From: an uncultured Bdellovibrionales bacterium
Lineage (GTDB): Bacteria > Bdellovibrionota > Bdellovibrionia > Bdellovibrionales > UBA1609
DNA: 64,000 nucleotides
Assembly (NCBI GenBank): GCA_938002015.1
Contig: CALLAU010000022.1
Coordinates: 22,870-86,869 of the forward strand
Direction: 5' to 3'
Part shown: one piece after another, positions 37,119 to 46,874 of the stretch
Numbering within the stretch: position 1 is the stretch's first letter
Layout: every line of letters begins with the position of its first letter
Program-made: the position numbers and the translations under genes
Notes under the pieces: generated by a model
Seen by the model: only the letters and a program-made list of their open reading frames with translations
Told to the model about the DNA's origin: nothing
Databases searched by the model: none

Positions 37119-38360
37119 CTATTGTTTCATTATATCATTTGCTGCAAGCCAACTCGTAGTCCATGCATTTTGAAAGTTAAAACCTCCTGTAATGCCATCA
37201 ATATCGAGTATTTCACCGGCAAAGTAGAGGTTATTACAAACTTTACTTTCCATAGTCTTAAAATTAATTTCTTTTAAAGACACTCCTCCACATTCAACAA
37301 ACTCATCTTTATACCTATTCTTTCCCTTAATCTCAAAACTATAATTTGTTAGCATTTCAGCAATTTTTCTTAAATCTTTATAAGATAAATCCATCCACTT
37401 TAGAGTAAGGGTAAAATCATTTTTAATTAAAACTTTTTCCCAAAAAGCCTTAGTTAGACCTTCTGGAGGGTTATTTTTTATAAGACTCTTCTCGCTTTTT
37501 GACTTTATACTCTTTAATAACTCAAAAGAGACTTCTGAATTTTTAAGTCCAAGCCAGTTAACAACAAGCCTTCCCTTATAATTACTCTCCTTTAATTCTC
37601 TAGCGGCCCAGGCTGAAATCTTTAATACAGCAGGACCACTTAAACCCCAGTGAGTTATAAGAACAGGTCCTCTTTGTTTAAAGTTTTTCTTTACACCATC
37701 AATTTTAACATAGACTTCAGCTTCTTTAAAACTTGTTCCTGAAAGACCCTGAAGTAAACTATCTTCTAACTTAAAACTAAAAAGTGATGGTGCTAAATTC
37801 GTAATCTTATGGCCTAAGGATTTTGCAAGCTTATAACCCACAGGAGAGCTCCCTGTAGCAATAAGAAGTTTATCACAAGCATAGTCTTGTTCTTCATTTC
37901 TAACAGTTAACAAGAATTTTTTATCTTTATTTAAACTTACTGCTTGTACATTTAAGTTTGGTTTATAATTTACTCCAAGTTTTTTAGCTTCATTTAAAAA
38001 ACAATCAATTATAGTCTCAGAGCTATTACTCTTAGGAAACATTCTCCCATCGCTTTCAGCAACGAGGTCAACTCCTCTTTCTTTAAACCACTCAACTGTA
38101 TTTAAGGCTTGAAATTGACTAAAAGGAGATTTTAATTCTTTAGAGCCTCTTGGGTAATTTTCACTAAATTTATTTGAATCATAAATATGGTGTGTGACAT
38201 TACACCTTCCTCCACCTGAGATTCTAACCTTCTTTAAAAAGTTGGGGGAAGCTTCTAAAATGTCTATACTCACTTTTAGATTTAAGTCTTTTGCTCTTTG
38301 AGCGCATCTAATAGCTCCAAAAAAACCTGCAGCCCCACCACCGATAATATATATTTTCAT
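37119..38360 (-). CDS. HI0933-family flavoprotein
   Basis: The Rossmann FAD motif is IYIIGGGAAGFFGA (3-16), and RISGGGRCNVTH is the family signature around residue 47. A second dinucleotide segment is LLIATGSSPVG. The C-terminus carries the 'AGEILDIDGITGGFNFQNAWTTSWLA' flavin-binding segment (seen here in shorter pieces: GEILDIDG, GGFNFQNA). It is 413 residues. Family members are NAD(P)/FAD-dependent oxidoreductases of unclear substrate. It is convergent with the AlkB gene with 10 bp between. Confidence 0.88.
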   Translation of the reverse strand: MKIYIIGGGAAGFFGAIRCAQRAKDLNLKVSIDILEASPNFLKKVRISGGGRCNVTHHIYDSNKFSENYPRGSKELKSPFSQFQALNTVEWFKERGVDLVAESDGRMFPKSNSSETIIDCFLNEAKKLGVNYKPNLNVQAVSLNKDKKFLLTVRNEEQDYACDKLLIATGSSPVGYKLAKSLGHKITNLAPSLFSFKLEDSLLQGLSGTSFKEAEVYVKIDGVKKNFKQRGPVLITHWGLSGPAVLKISAWAARELKESNYKGRLVVNWLGLKNSEVSFELLKSIKSKSEKSLIKNNPPEGLTKAFWEKVLIKNDFTLTLKWMDLSYKDLRKIAEMLTNYSFEIKGKNRYKDEFVECGGVSLKEINFKTMESKVCNNLYFAGEILDIDGITGGFNFQNAWTTSWLAANDIMKQ

Positions 38361-38417
38361 AAGATAACCATAAAAAGACTAAAGCTAAAAGAATTAAATA
38401 TGAACAAGGTAAACAAA

Positions 38418-39611
38418 CTACTTAATATGGTTTTGCGGGTTTTCAAGAAAATCAAAAAGCAAGCCCCCGGCAGAAGGTCTTCCCGCAGTTAGGTAGTAGC
38501 CAAGCCAGTGACCCCTTATAGAATCTTTCTCCATAAGTACTTCATGGCGAGCACCAGGAGATAAGTATCTCACACATTTTGGAGCGTTTAGGCAAACTTC
38601 AGATTGACCAACAGGATCAACTATACTGTCTTCTCCTGCAGTGACGAGCATCATAGGTATTGATATTTTTAACGCATCTCTTCTAATAACACTAGCAACA
38701 TTTGTTGAGCTTTGAATCCATTTATAGGATATGCCTCCAGAGACCATCCATGGCCTCTTTCTCCATATCTCATTTCTCATTTCATATCTATTACGGCTAT
38801 GAGTAAGGGGATTTGCTAAAAAGATTCTTTGAGCCTCATCAAAGTCGCCTCCCCTACCAGGAGCATACCCATCACAATCAAAGCTTGGAATATCAATATT
38901 ACAAACTACATTTGAGATTAGTTTTGCAAGAAACTCAGAGTAGGGCTTTGGGTACTCTATTTTAAACATTGCCCCAAACATTGCTGTAGCCTTAAAGGGG
39001 TGTGTTTCATTTTGCTCTAGATACATTGCTGTAATAGCTCCACCCATGGAATTAGAAATAAGAAAAAGCTTTTCCTTATTTATGCTTGGATCTGTTAAAA
39101 CAACCTTATTTACAAAGTCCTTAAAATCTTCTGTATAATTATTAAAGTCAGCTACATGTACAATATTTTGGTTTTCTAAGGACCTTGATGAAAATCCCTG
39201 GCTTCTATGATCTATAGCATAAACAGGAGAATAACCTCTTTTTAAAAAATCATAAGCCACTTCTATATACTTAAGTGAAGATTCAGCTCTTCCTGGAGCA
39301 ATAACAAGACTTCCTTTCTCACCTTTTTGAGAAGAGGCATTGTTTAAGTAAAACTTCGTATACCTAATCTGTGCTGCAGGAGAATCTATTGCTAAACCGA
39401 ATCTAGTTTCAAAGTCACAAACCTGATACGTCATACCATTTACATGAACTCCGCCCTTAGGAGCTCCACAGTCTCTTCCAAGGTGATTTCTAGAGTTTTC
39501 CCAGTCTACTTTAACCATGGAAGTCATCATACTTGGTACGTACCTATTAGGAACTGAGAAAGCACTTAGGCAAAATAGAAGTATGGATAGGAATGTAAGT
39601 GATGACTTCAA
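38418..39611 (-). CDS. Secreted lysophospholipase-like alpha/beta hydrolase
   Basis: A signal peptide (1-19) is followed by an alpha/beta-hydrolase fold. The nucleophile is the serine in ISNSMGGAIT, an S-x-G variant of G-x-S-x-G with Asn at the first position. The second segment is GEDSIVDP, the acid turn, and the later histidine is in ARHEVLME. 'YAIDHRSQGFSSR' is the lysophospholipase-like oxyanion region. It may hydrolyse lipids or lysophospholipids outside the cell. The TTG start is supported by GGAG upstream. Confidence 0.82.
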   Translation of the reverse strand: MKSSLTFLSILLFCLSAFSVPNRYVPSMMTSMVKVDWENSRNHLGRDCGAPKGGVHVNGMTYQVCDFETRFGLAIDSPAAQIRYTKFYLNNASSQKGEKGSLVIAPGRAESSLKYIEVAYDFLKRGYSPVYAIDHRSQGFSSRSLENQNIVHVADFNNYTEDFKDFVNKVVLTDPSINKEKLFLISNSMGGAITAMYLEQNETHPFKATAMFGAMFKIEYPKPYSEFLAKLISNVVCNIDIPSFDCDGYAPGRGGDFDEAQRIFLANPLTHSRNRYEMRNEIWRKRPWMVSGGISYKWIQSSTNVASVIRRDALKISIPMMLVTAGEDSIVDPVGQSEVCLNAPKCVRYLSPGARHEVLMEKDSIRGHWLGYYLTAGRPSAGGLLFDFLENPQNHIK

Positions 39612-39908
39612 AGCCTTATGTCTCCTTTATAAAAACTAACGTGCCGCATTTGGATCAATCTCAAACTATAGAATTATCACTACTTTATCTAGTTTTTAAA
39701 ATCAGAATGAATTTTTTTATGAATAGTCACAGATTTTGTCACCGTCTAGCACTTTTACATTCAAATAAATTTTACAGTATATATTTGACATGCAACCTAA
39801 TTAGCCTGTGATTTATACAAAGCCACACCTTGTAAATAGACTATTTAAAGTATTCTGGATATAGCCAGAAACAGCAGAATTAGCTAATGATAGAGGAGTT
39901 CTTATATT

Positions 39909-40349
39909 ATGAAAATCTTGATACAATTTTTATTTCTAACTATTTTTTTAACTAACTATAGTATCGCAAGCAATGATAACTCGCCTGCAGCTGGAGATGT
40001 CATTAAAATAAACTCAATTTTTGGTCATGTTATTCTTGAAGCAAAAAAGCACTCTATTACAAGACCTTTGAGCCCCAATACTTGGTTTAATAACGCTCTA
40101 TTCACAGTTGATAGTGATGATGAACTTGTTGTTATAGATAAAAAAACTTGGTTTACCCCTGATAGAAACTGGTTTAATTCTGAAGTAGATAGTAATTGGT
40201 TTACTTTTTTAAAAGTTTGCAATCCCACAATTGAAGTTAAAATTCAAAATGGAGCTATCATATGTGAGTCTGGCTGGATCCCTCTAGGCTCATCTACAGA
40301 TTATCAAGAAACCTCTAATTTTATAAAGATAGGTCATTTAGACATTTAA
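39909..40349 (+). CDS. Small secreted protein, possibly FecR-like fold
   Basis: The signal peptide (1-20, ending SIAS) is followed by ~125 residues of strands. The pattern 'AAGDVIKINSIFGHVILE' then 'NALFTVDSDDELVVID' is like FecR-type double-psi sandwiches (V-x-V, then 'd-S-x-l-v-l'). The segment ~75-95 is Trp/Asn-rich. A strong GAGGAG lies upstream of the ATG. It is monocistronic between hydrolase and helicase. A role is unknown. Confidence 0.5.
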   Translation: MKILIQFLFLTIFLTNYSIASNDNSPAAGDVIKINSIFGHVILEAKKHSITRPLSPNTWFNNALFTVDSDDELVVIDKKTWFTPDRNWFNSEVDSNWFTFLKVCNPTIEVKIQNGAIICESGWIPLGSSTDYQETSNFIKIGHLDI

Positions 40350-40526
40350 AGACTTTAAGGCGTATAAAATCCCTAACGACACCAGATTTAGCGACCACTT
40401 GCTTTACATTCTTATAGTATTTACATGAAGAGGGCCTATTTTCCTATATTACCAGTATTTACTAGATATGTAGGATATAACCCTCATTTAAGCCGCACAC
40501 CACATAAGCTATAGGAGCAACTCATT

Positions 40527-42113
40527 TTGAATTTTTCAGACTACAACCTAAAACCCTCACTTCTAAAAGCTATTGAAAAAGCTGGCTATAAAGAGCCTAC
40601 TGAGATTCAGCACCAAACCCTAGCACTCCTTAACGAGCACCCTGCAGACCTTGTAGCACAAGCTCAAACAGGCACAGGAAAGACTGCAGCCTTTGGACTG
40701 CCTTTAATCTCTAGAATCAACCAGCAAAGCTCCAATGTTGAGGCTTTGATTTTAGCTCCCACTAGAGAACTTGCTAATCAGGTTTATACAGAAATTGATA
40801 AATTTACTAAATATGAAGATATCAGGTCCTACCCTATTCTTGGTGGAGCTTCTTACACAAATCAGCTTAGTTTCTTAAAAAATAAGAAGCCACAAATTAT
40901 AGTAGGAACACCTGGAAGAGTAAGAGATCTTATAAAAAGAGGAGCTTTAAATCTAAAGTTTGTTAAATACTTTATTTTAGATGAAGCAGATGAAATGCTA
41001 AATATGGGTTTTTTAGAAGAAATTCAAGAAATCCTCACATACCTTCCAGAGAAAAAAACAACTTGGATGTTCTCTGCAACAATGCCTAAGCCAATCTTAG
41101 AACTTACTAAAAAACATTTTAACGACCCTAAAGTTATTAGATTAAAAAAAGAGGCTATGAGTAACGCTAATATCGAGCAAAGTTACTATATTATTAGACC
41201 TAAACAAAAGCTTGATGGCCTTTGGAGGCTCATCAGTGAAGCTAAGGACATGCACGGCATTGTTTTTTGCAGAACAAGAATGGACTCTCAATCAGTTGGA
41301 GAAGCACTTCAAAAGAAAGGCATGACCATATCCATTTTAAATGGAGACATGAATCAAACTCAAAGAGAAAGATCTATGAGACTTTTTAAAAAGAAAGCCT
41401 CTCAACTTATGGTCTGTACTGATGTTGCCGCACGTGGAATTGATGTAAATAACCTGACTCACGTCTTTAACTACCAGCTTCCACCAGATGTAGAATCTTA
41501 CGTTCATAGAATCGGGAGAACAGGAAGAGCCGGAGCAAAAGGACAAGCTATAAGTCTCATTGCGCCTCAAGACATTCACAGTATTAGTAGAATTGAGAAA
41601 GCGACTAAATCAAAAATAGAAAAAAGAGAGTTTGCATCATTAAAAGATATTAAAAAGAATTTTATAAAAGATGAAATCTCACTTTTACTTGCTCAAGAAC
41701 CAAGTCATTTGCTTGAGAGCAACAACTTTAAAGACTTAAAAGAAGCTTTAAATGAGACTGAAAAAGATAAACTTATTGAGCTTATTTTTCAAAACGTCTT
41801 AGAGCCAAAAATTAAAAAGCTTAACGCAGCTGTTGAAATTGAGAATATGACAGCCTCTGCCGCCGGCGAATCTAGTGAAAGACACAGACGTGGATGGAGC
41901 AACTCAAAAGGCGCTAGAGGACGTTTTAAAAGTAAAAGACGTGGCAGCGGAGATGGTGATGGAGACGCAAGATCGAGTCGTGGTGGAGATAGACGTAGTG
42001 CAGGTGGCGGCGGTCGCAAGAAGTCTAAAAGCAATAGTAGCGGCAGTGATAACACCGGTAGGCCTAGAAGAAAACCTAAGTCTAGTGGAAGCGATGGCTG
42101 GAAAAGAAAATAG
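40527..42113 (+). CDS. DEAD-box RNA helicase
   Basis: All helicase motifs are present: Q motif YKEPTEIQ, Walker A AQTGTGKT (45-52), PTRELA, GTPGR, DEAD (151-154), SAT (182-184) and HRIGRTGRAG. After the two RecA domains comes a ~70-residue helical extension, then a ~80-residue basic tail rich in Arg, Gly, Ser and Lys. Such tails bind RNA and can drive condensates. The start is TTG with GGAG 10 bases upstream. It is probably a cold-shock or ribosome-assembly helicase of the CsdA/RhlE group; the exact subgroup is not certain. Confidence 0.95.
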   Translation: MNFSDYNLKPSLLKAIEKAGYKEPTEIQHQTLALLNEHPADLVAQAQTGTGKTAAFGLPLISRINQQSSNVEALILAPTRELANQVYTEIDKFTKYEDIRSYPILGGASYTNQLSFLKNKKPQIIVGTPGRVRDLIKRGALNLKFVKYFILDEADEMLNMGFLEEIQEILTYLPEKKTTWMFSATMPKPILELTKKHFNDPKVIRLKKEAMSNANIEQSYYIIRPKQKLDGLWRLISEAKDMHGIVFCRTRMDSQSVGEALQKKGMTISILNGDMNQTQRERSMRLFKKKASQLMVCTDVAARGIDVNNLTHVFNYQLPPDVESYVHRIGRTGRAGAKGQAISLIAPQDIHSISRIEKATKSKIEKREFASLKDIKKNFIKDEISLLLAQEPSHLLESNNFKDLKEALNETEKDKLIELIFQNVLEPKIKKLNAAVEIENMTASAAGESSERHRRGWSNSKGARGRFKSKRRGSGDGDGDARSSRGGDRRSAGGGGRKKSKSNSSGSDNTGRPRRKPKSSGSDGWKRK

Positions 42114-42220
42114 CTTTAGTATGCTTAAAGTGCTTTATCGTGATTTCTGCACAAATAGCAGTACTTCCTGATGAAGAGTATACACTAAATTAATTTAAAA
42201 AGTTCATATCTAAATTAAAT

Positions 42221-42258
42221 GAAAGAAGCCTAGTTTAATAAACAAGGCTTCTTTTAAT
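42221..42258. terminator. Bidirectional terminator
   Basis: AAGAAGCC and GGCTTCTT form a stem extended by near-matching GTTTA and TAAAC. A and T runs flank both sides. It lies between convergent genes and would end both. Confidence 0.75.
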
Positions 42259-42263
42259 AAAAT

Positions 42264-43949
42264 TTAGTACTTAATCTCTTCTTTGTCGCACTTTATCACA
42301 TAACCTTGTTTATTAAATTCTGCATCCTCACATCTTATAACTAAATTATTTATGTCCAGAAGTTCATCATTAGGGTCCGTTGAGGCTGACTTCAGACTTA
42401 AATCGTCATAGAGCTCAAAAGTTCTTCTTCCTAGAACTTTCACCACATTACCATTATTGAGTTCAAACCTAAAGTCTGACCAAACCGATGCTTTGATAAT
42501 CTCTTCATTTTTATTTAGCATAATTGGAAAACCACTTACAATATTTAAATCTAAATCTTTATACTTAAAAACAGCTTTTTTAGGATAAAACTCTCTAATT
42601 TCTCCAGTCTCATAAAAACTAATTCCCGAAAAGCCAATCACCCCAAAATGACTAGAGCCTACTTTATCTGATTCTTGATATTTCCATAACTCAAAAGATT
42701 TTCCTGATCGCAACTGAATGAAGTCATTCTTAATCCATCCTGACTTCAACAGATTTGAACTAAAAAACTCTAAACTAAAAATTCCATAACCTCCAAAAAT
42801 ATTGCCGTTCTTAGACAGACCAACTATCAAATCTTGATTATTCCAACTAAATAAAACTTCACCTTGATGATTCAGGCCATCACGAGTTCCGCCCATAAAT
42901 ATATCTAGAATCGTACCTGAATTAATATTTAAACGGATCTCCACTAAATGATTTTCACGATCTGAAAGGTCGATATATTTACCAAATATATTAAGAAAAT
43001 CGTTATGTTGATCAAAACGAACAAAACCTCTCTTAGAGTATATTTTCATTTTCTGTGTTTTAAAAGAATTGTAATCTGACTCAAAAATCATAAAGTCACT
43101 CTCATCTACTACTTCTATTTCTTGTATTAAATCTGGCTCACCTCTAACAAACTCAATAATACTATTACCAGTATTTGAAAGAATAATATCTTGACCAAAC
43201 ATTTGTATAGATGATCCCGGTTTAAACTGCGCTTTTAAGATACGACCCTCGTCTGAATACCAAATTTTTTCACTCCTATCTATAATGAGTCCTGGGTACC
43301 TCTCAACTTCTGATAAATTGTATTCAATCAAAAACTTGTAATAAGTTTCCTCAGTTATATGATTATATAAGACACTAACTATATAAGCATTAAAGGCTCT
43401 AGTTGCTATAGAGTTCTTATGTCCAGTCTCTATAGCACCTCTATAAATAAGTTCGTGTAAAATCAAACCTGCTTTAGTATTATCGTCAATCTGATTCCAG
43501 AGTTTTAAATCAATAAGATATCTCTTGCCTGGGACATTAAACCCATCACTAAATTGAATAACTATTTGCTTTATTCCACATCCAGAAGGAATGGAAACGT
43601 GGTTAGAGTCTGGCACATCTTCTAGATCATCTTCTGTAAAAATAACTTCATCAAAAAAACTAGAAAAATATTTTCTATACGTTGCAGCTCTATTAAGATC
43701 AAAACGACCAACTCTATCTATTATTCTATGAACTTTTTCATTAACGCTTAAGCTGTTCTCACCAAAATCATATTTGGTCTCTGGAAAAAGGACTTGTCTT
43801 TCATGATAATCAAGCAATCTAGTCTTAAAGGGGTTATTTGAAGCACAAAGAATAATATCTCCTCCATTAGCTACAAAACCTTCTTCTGCTAAGACGTGGT
43901 TCATACAAAAAGTGAATATACTAATTAACAAGCCTATTTTAAATTTCAT
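42264..43949 (-). CDS. Large secreted protein of the NGGD/LLDYHE type, function unknown
   Basis: A signal peptide (1-21, ending VLAE) leads to 'FVANGGDIILCASN...' and 'LLDYHERQ', a combination that I associate with secreted proteins in Bdellovibrio-like bacteria. HELIYRGAIETGH at about residue 166 has two histidines and a glutamate but not the strict HExxH. The C-terminal ~350 residues are beta-rich. It is downstream of the TIGR02147 regulator and overlaps it by 4 bp (ATGA), with GGAGAAAAA before the ATG. No enzyme class can be named. Confidence 0.65.
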   Translation of the reverse strand: MKFKIGLLISIFTFCMNHVLAEEGFVANGGDIILCASNNPFKTRLLDYHERQVLFPETKYDFGENSLSVNEKVHRIIDRVGRFDLNRAATYRKYFSSFFDEVIFTEDDLEDVPDSNHVSIPSGCGIKQIVIQFSDGFNVPGKRYLIDLKLWNQIDDNTKAGLILHELIYRGAIETGHKNSIATRAFNAYIVSVLYNHITEETYYKFLIEYNLSEVERYPGLIIDRSEKIWYSDEGRILKAQFKPGSSIQMFGQDIILSNTGNSIIEFVRGEPDLIQEIEVVDESDFMIFESDYNSFKTQKMKIYSKRGFVRFDQHNDFLNIFGKYIDLSDRENHLVEIRLNINSGTILDIFMGGTRDGLNHQGEVLFSWNNQDLIVGLSKNGNIFGGYGIFSLEFFSSNLLKSGWIKNDFIQLRSGKSFELWKYQESDKVGSSHFGVIGFSGISFYETGEIREFYPKKAVFKYKDLDLNIVSGFPIMLNKNEEIIKASVWSDFRFELNNGNVVKVLGRRTFELYDDLSLKSASTDPNDELLDINNLVIRCEDAEFNKQGYVIKCDKEEIKY

Positions 43950-44782
43950 TTTTTCTCCTTTTTAATCTCTTTGGTTAATGGAAAGAATTGGATTTGCATT
44001 TGATAAATCTGATTTCCATCTGTTTCTTCAAAATTTTTTACAAATCTTTCTCTAAAATTTCGCAGCATTTCTTGTGCTGCTAAAAAATTCTCTTTATTTA
44101 TATTTAGTGTAGTGCCTTGGAACTCTCTTTCTTCAACAGAGATCTTTCGTACAGCTTCTTTTGCTAGAGCTATTGTTTTTTCATGATATTGTTTTACTGC
44201 CTCGCTCGCGTAATCACTTTGAGTTTGAACTCTATGGCTGGTAGCAAAAAGATCTCCTGATTCGCTTTCTTCAATTAGCTTAGCTTTTTTTAATGACCGC
44301 AAACAATAACTTAGGCTTTTAACATTAACCTTAAAGTTAAAAAGACTACTCACTAAGCTTAGATCTTTAAAGCTAACACCAGCTCTAATAACCTCTCTAA
44401 CAGCAAAGCTATACCAGTTTGAAAGAATCTGAAACGTTGAATCCTCAAGTATAGCAACTGACCCGTTGGGATGTTCCTTACCAAGTTTCTCTAAAACTGC
44501 TACAGCAAGCTCAGGATCGTTTTTCACTTTATGAAAAGCAATAAGTCCTCTAAAATATTTTTCATCAGATGTTGAAAATTTAAAGTATAAAACTAGCTTC
44601 TCTATTATTTTTTTTCCAGGAAGTCTTTCACCCGAGATCACTTTAGAAATTGATGAGGTAGACTTTAAGCCCAGTTGCTTAGTCCAAACTCCAAGCGTCC
44701 AATGCTTATTTTTTGTTCTTTTATAGTTAGCATATGCAGATAAAAAAGACTTATAATCTGTATAGTGTTTTACCTTTATCAT
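43946..44782 (-). CDS. TIGR02147-family regulator
   Basis: The 278-residue protein matches the TIGR02147 type, common in Bdellovibrionota and fibrobacters: an N-terminal xre-like helix-turn-helix (LGLKSTSSISKVISGERLPG, about 34-53), a 'FSTSDEKYFRGLIAFHKVK' segment and a C-terminal helical domain with 'NWYSFAVREVIR'. It is thought to be a DNA-binding regulator. It is the first gene in a coupled pair with the secreted protein (4-bp overlap), which suggests that it controls its partner or shares its timing. Confidence 0.82.
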   Translation of the reverse strand: MIKVKHYTDYKSFLSAYANYKRTKNKHWTLGVWTKQLGLKSTSSISKVISGERLPGKKIIEKLVLYFKFSTSDEKYFRGLIAFHKVKNDPELAVAVLEKLGKEHPNGSVAILEDSTFQILSNWYSFAVREVIRAGVSFKDLSLVSSLFNFKVNVKSLSYCLRSLKKAKLIEESESGDLFATSHRVQTQSDYASEAVKQYHEKTIALAKEAVRKISVEEREFQGTTLNINKENFLAAQEMLRNFRERFVKNFEETDGNQIYQMQIQFFPLTKEIKKEKK

Positions 44783-44901
44783 ACAGGAATCTTAGCTAGT
44801 AAATTCTAAAAAGCTACTTTTATTTTGGCAAAAAATTTAAATTCAGTGGCAAATTATGCCAATAGATTCTTTTAAACATATAAGATTTAATTATCTGAAA
44901 C

Positions 44902-44935
44902 AGAACAAAGCCCCTATGAATCGGGGCTTTGTTCT
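44902..44935 (-). terminator. Intrinsic terminator of the DUF885 gene
   Basis: A perfect 13-bp stem, AGAACAAAGCCCC with its complement, encloses an 8-base loop. It lies 25-55 bp downstream of the minus-strand stop. The T tract is short, but the stem is strong. Confidence 0.75.
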
Positions 44936-44957
44936 TCACAATCTTGCTTAGAAAAAA

Positions 44958-46766
44958 TTATTTCGTAGCAACATAATCCTTAACTTGCTTTTCAAGTTGG
45001 TTCATCGGTAGAGCACCATTTTTAAGAACAACATCATGAAACTCTTTAATATCAAATTTATCTTTTAGATTATCTTTTGCATATTTTCTTAAAGAGAGGA
45101 TCTTAAGCTGACCTACTTTATAAGCTGTAGCTTGAGCTGGCATCACAAAGTATCTCTCAACACCTTTAAAAATCTCATCATCAGAGTTTGGAGTGTTTTT
45201 CTTTAAGTATGCAATAGAAGAATCCCTATCCCACTTATAATAGTGAATACCTGTATCTACTACTAATCTACAAGCTCTCCATAGCTCCATACTAAGTCTT
45301 CCAAAATCTGAGTAAGGATCTTTATACATTCCAAGCTCCTTAGGAACGAGTTCAGAATATAACCCCCAGCCTTCTGAATAAGCTGTGTATCCTCCCATTT
45401 TTCTAAAAGTAGGAATTCCTTTAAGCTCTTGAGCAATAGCTATTTGCATGTGATGCCCAGGTATTGCTTCATGATAAGCTAAAGCTTCCATATCATATTT
45501 TGCAACTGAAGCCATATTAGAAAGATTTACGTAATAAGTGCCTGGGCGAGAACCATTTAAAGCAGGTCCTTGATAAAATGCAATCCCAGCAGATTTTTCT
45601 CTAAAAGCTTCAACTGGTTTAACTTTTAAATCTGCTTTTGGTTTGATATTAAAAAGCCCGTCTAATTTTGACTTCATATTAGCTATGATCTTATTAGTTT
45701 CTTTAAGATATGCTTTTCTACCTTTTGCATTATTTGAAAAGTAAAAGCGCTTACTCGCTTTCATATACTTAAAGAAGTCTTCTAAGCTGCCTTCAAATTT
45801 TACTTCCTTCATGATCTTTCTCATTTCATCATGAATTCTATTTACTTCAGCAAGACCAGTTTTATGAATTTCAGTTGCTGTCATATCTGTTGTTGTTGTG
45901 TCTTTAAGAGCTTTTTTATAAAACTTAGCTCCACCAGGAAAAGCCCAAGCTCCATTGCTTTCAGGGCTTCTTTTTTCTAAATCAACAAGATACGTCACAA
46001 GTTTTTCATAGCTTGGCTTAACGCTAGTTTTTAAAGCTATTTTTGCCTCATTAAGAAGAATGGTCTTATCAGTTTTCTTAAGCTTTATTTTCGAAAGCTT
46101 TCTTTTAAAATCTTCATAAAGAGCACTTTCCTTCTTTGATGAATCAAAAGGAATACCTGAAATCACATTTTGAGAGTCTCTAATCACTTTCTCAAAAATA
46201 AAGTTAGGATATTTAATTCCTCTTTTTTCTTGCTCTTTCATATTAACAATAAGTTGATCAAAGCTTTTCTTAAAAGCCTTAAGCCTTGAGATATAAGCTT
46301 GTGCTTCTTTTTTATTAGCAATCTGATGCATGTTAATCATAAAATCTGGAAGACTTGAGTGATGACCAAACATCTGATTTACGTAATACCCGTGATAATG
46401 GTACTTAAAATCTTTTATACTGTTTTCAAGACGATCCTTATATAAATCATAACTAATTTTTGATTGCTTATCTAAAGCAGCATAATTAAATTTCTTTAGC
46501 TCTTTTAATGATTTTTTCGAAAGCTCAATGTCTTCTTTTGCAAACTCATAGCTTCCATCGTTAAGCTCTCCATACCTTTCACGACTTCCTATGTATGTTA
46601 AAAAAGTTGGATACCTTTGAATACCTGCTTTAAATTCTTTTTCAAAAAATACATTTATTCTTGTTGATTCAGCTTTAATCTCTTCTTCAGTATATGTCTT
46701 CTTAGACATACTTGAACAAGACACCATAAAACTCATACCTAATAATATAGATATTAATACTTTCAT
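44958..46766 (-). CDS. DUF885-family lipoprotein, putative metallopeptidase
   Basis: A lipoprotein signal ends FMVSC, with Ser at +2, so the outer membrane is likely. The 602-residue helical protein has HEAIPGHHMQ at about residue 432 with the family's HExxxGHH zinc pattern, preceded by YYVNLSN and followed by YSEGWGLYSE. The DUF885 family is related to M32-like carboxypeptidases and probably hydrolyses peptides. It lies 108 bp after the subtilisin-PilZ gene and has its own GAGG ribosome site. Confidence 0.85.
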   Translation of the reverse strand: MKVLISILLGMSFMVSCSSMSKKTYTEEEIKAESTRINVFFEKEFKAGIQRYPTFLTYIGSRERYGELNDGSYEFAKEDIELSKKSLKELKKFNYAALDKQSKISYDLYKDRLENSIKDFKYHYHGYYVNQMFGHHSSLPDFMINMHQIANKKEAQAYISRLKAFKKSFDQLIVNMKEQEKRGIKYPNFIFEKVIRDSQNVISGIPFDSSKKESALYEDFKRKLSKIKLKKTDKTILLNEAKIALKTSVKPSYEKLVTYLVDLEKRSPESNGAWAFPGGAKFYKKALKDTTTTDMTATEIHKTGLAEVNRIHDEMRKIMKEVKFEGSLEDFFKYMKASKRFYFSNNAKGRKAYLKETNKIIANMKSKLDGLFNIKPKADLKVKPVEAFREKSAGIAFYQGPALNGSRPGTYYVNLSNMASVAKYDMEALAYHEAIPGHHMQIAIAQELKGIPTFRKMGGYTAYSEGWGLYSELVPKELGMYKDPYSDFGRLSMELWRACRLVVDTGIHYYKWDRDSSIAYLKKNTPNSDDEIFKGVERYFVMPAQATAYKVGQLKILSLRKYAKDNLKDKFDIKEFHDVVLKNGALPMNQLEKQVKDYVATK

Positions 46767-46874
46767 GCCCTTACCTCTCTTTACTAAATATTTAGTGTTT
46801 TCCTTGAGGAATAGGCTACTTGTTAACTTAGGGTATGCAAATTAATAAGCCTTAAAAGGCCCATTTAGGTGTTT

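Noticed and set aside
41789..42171. Open frames on both strands over the helicase tail
   Set aside because: They reflect the low-complexity Arg/Gly coding sequence. The plus-strand frame runs past the helicase stop but has no domain.
46833..46870. Terminator after the subtilisin-PilZ gene
   Set aside because: The GCCTT/AAGGC stem is 5 bp with a 2-base loop and no T run. Read-through into the DUF885 gene is possible.
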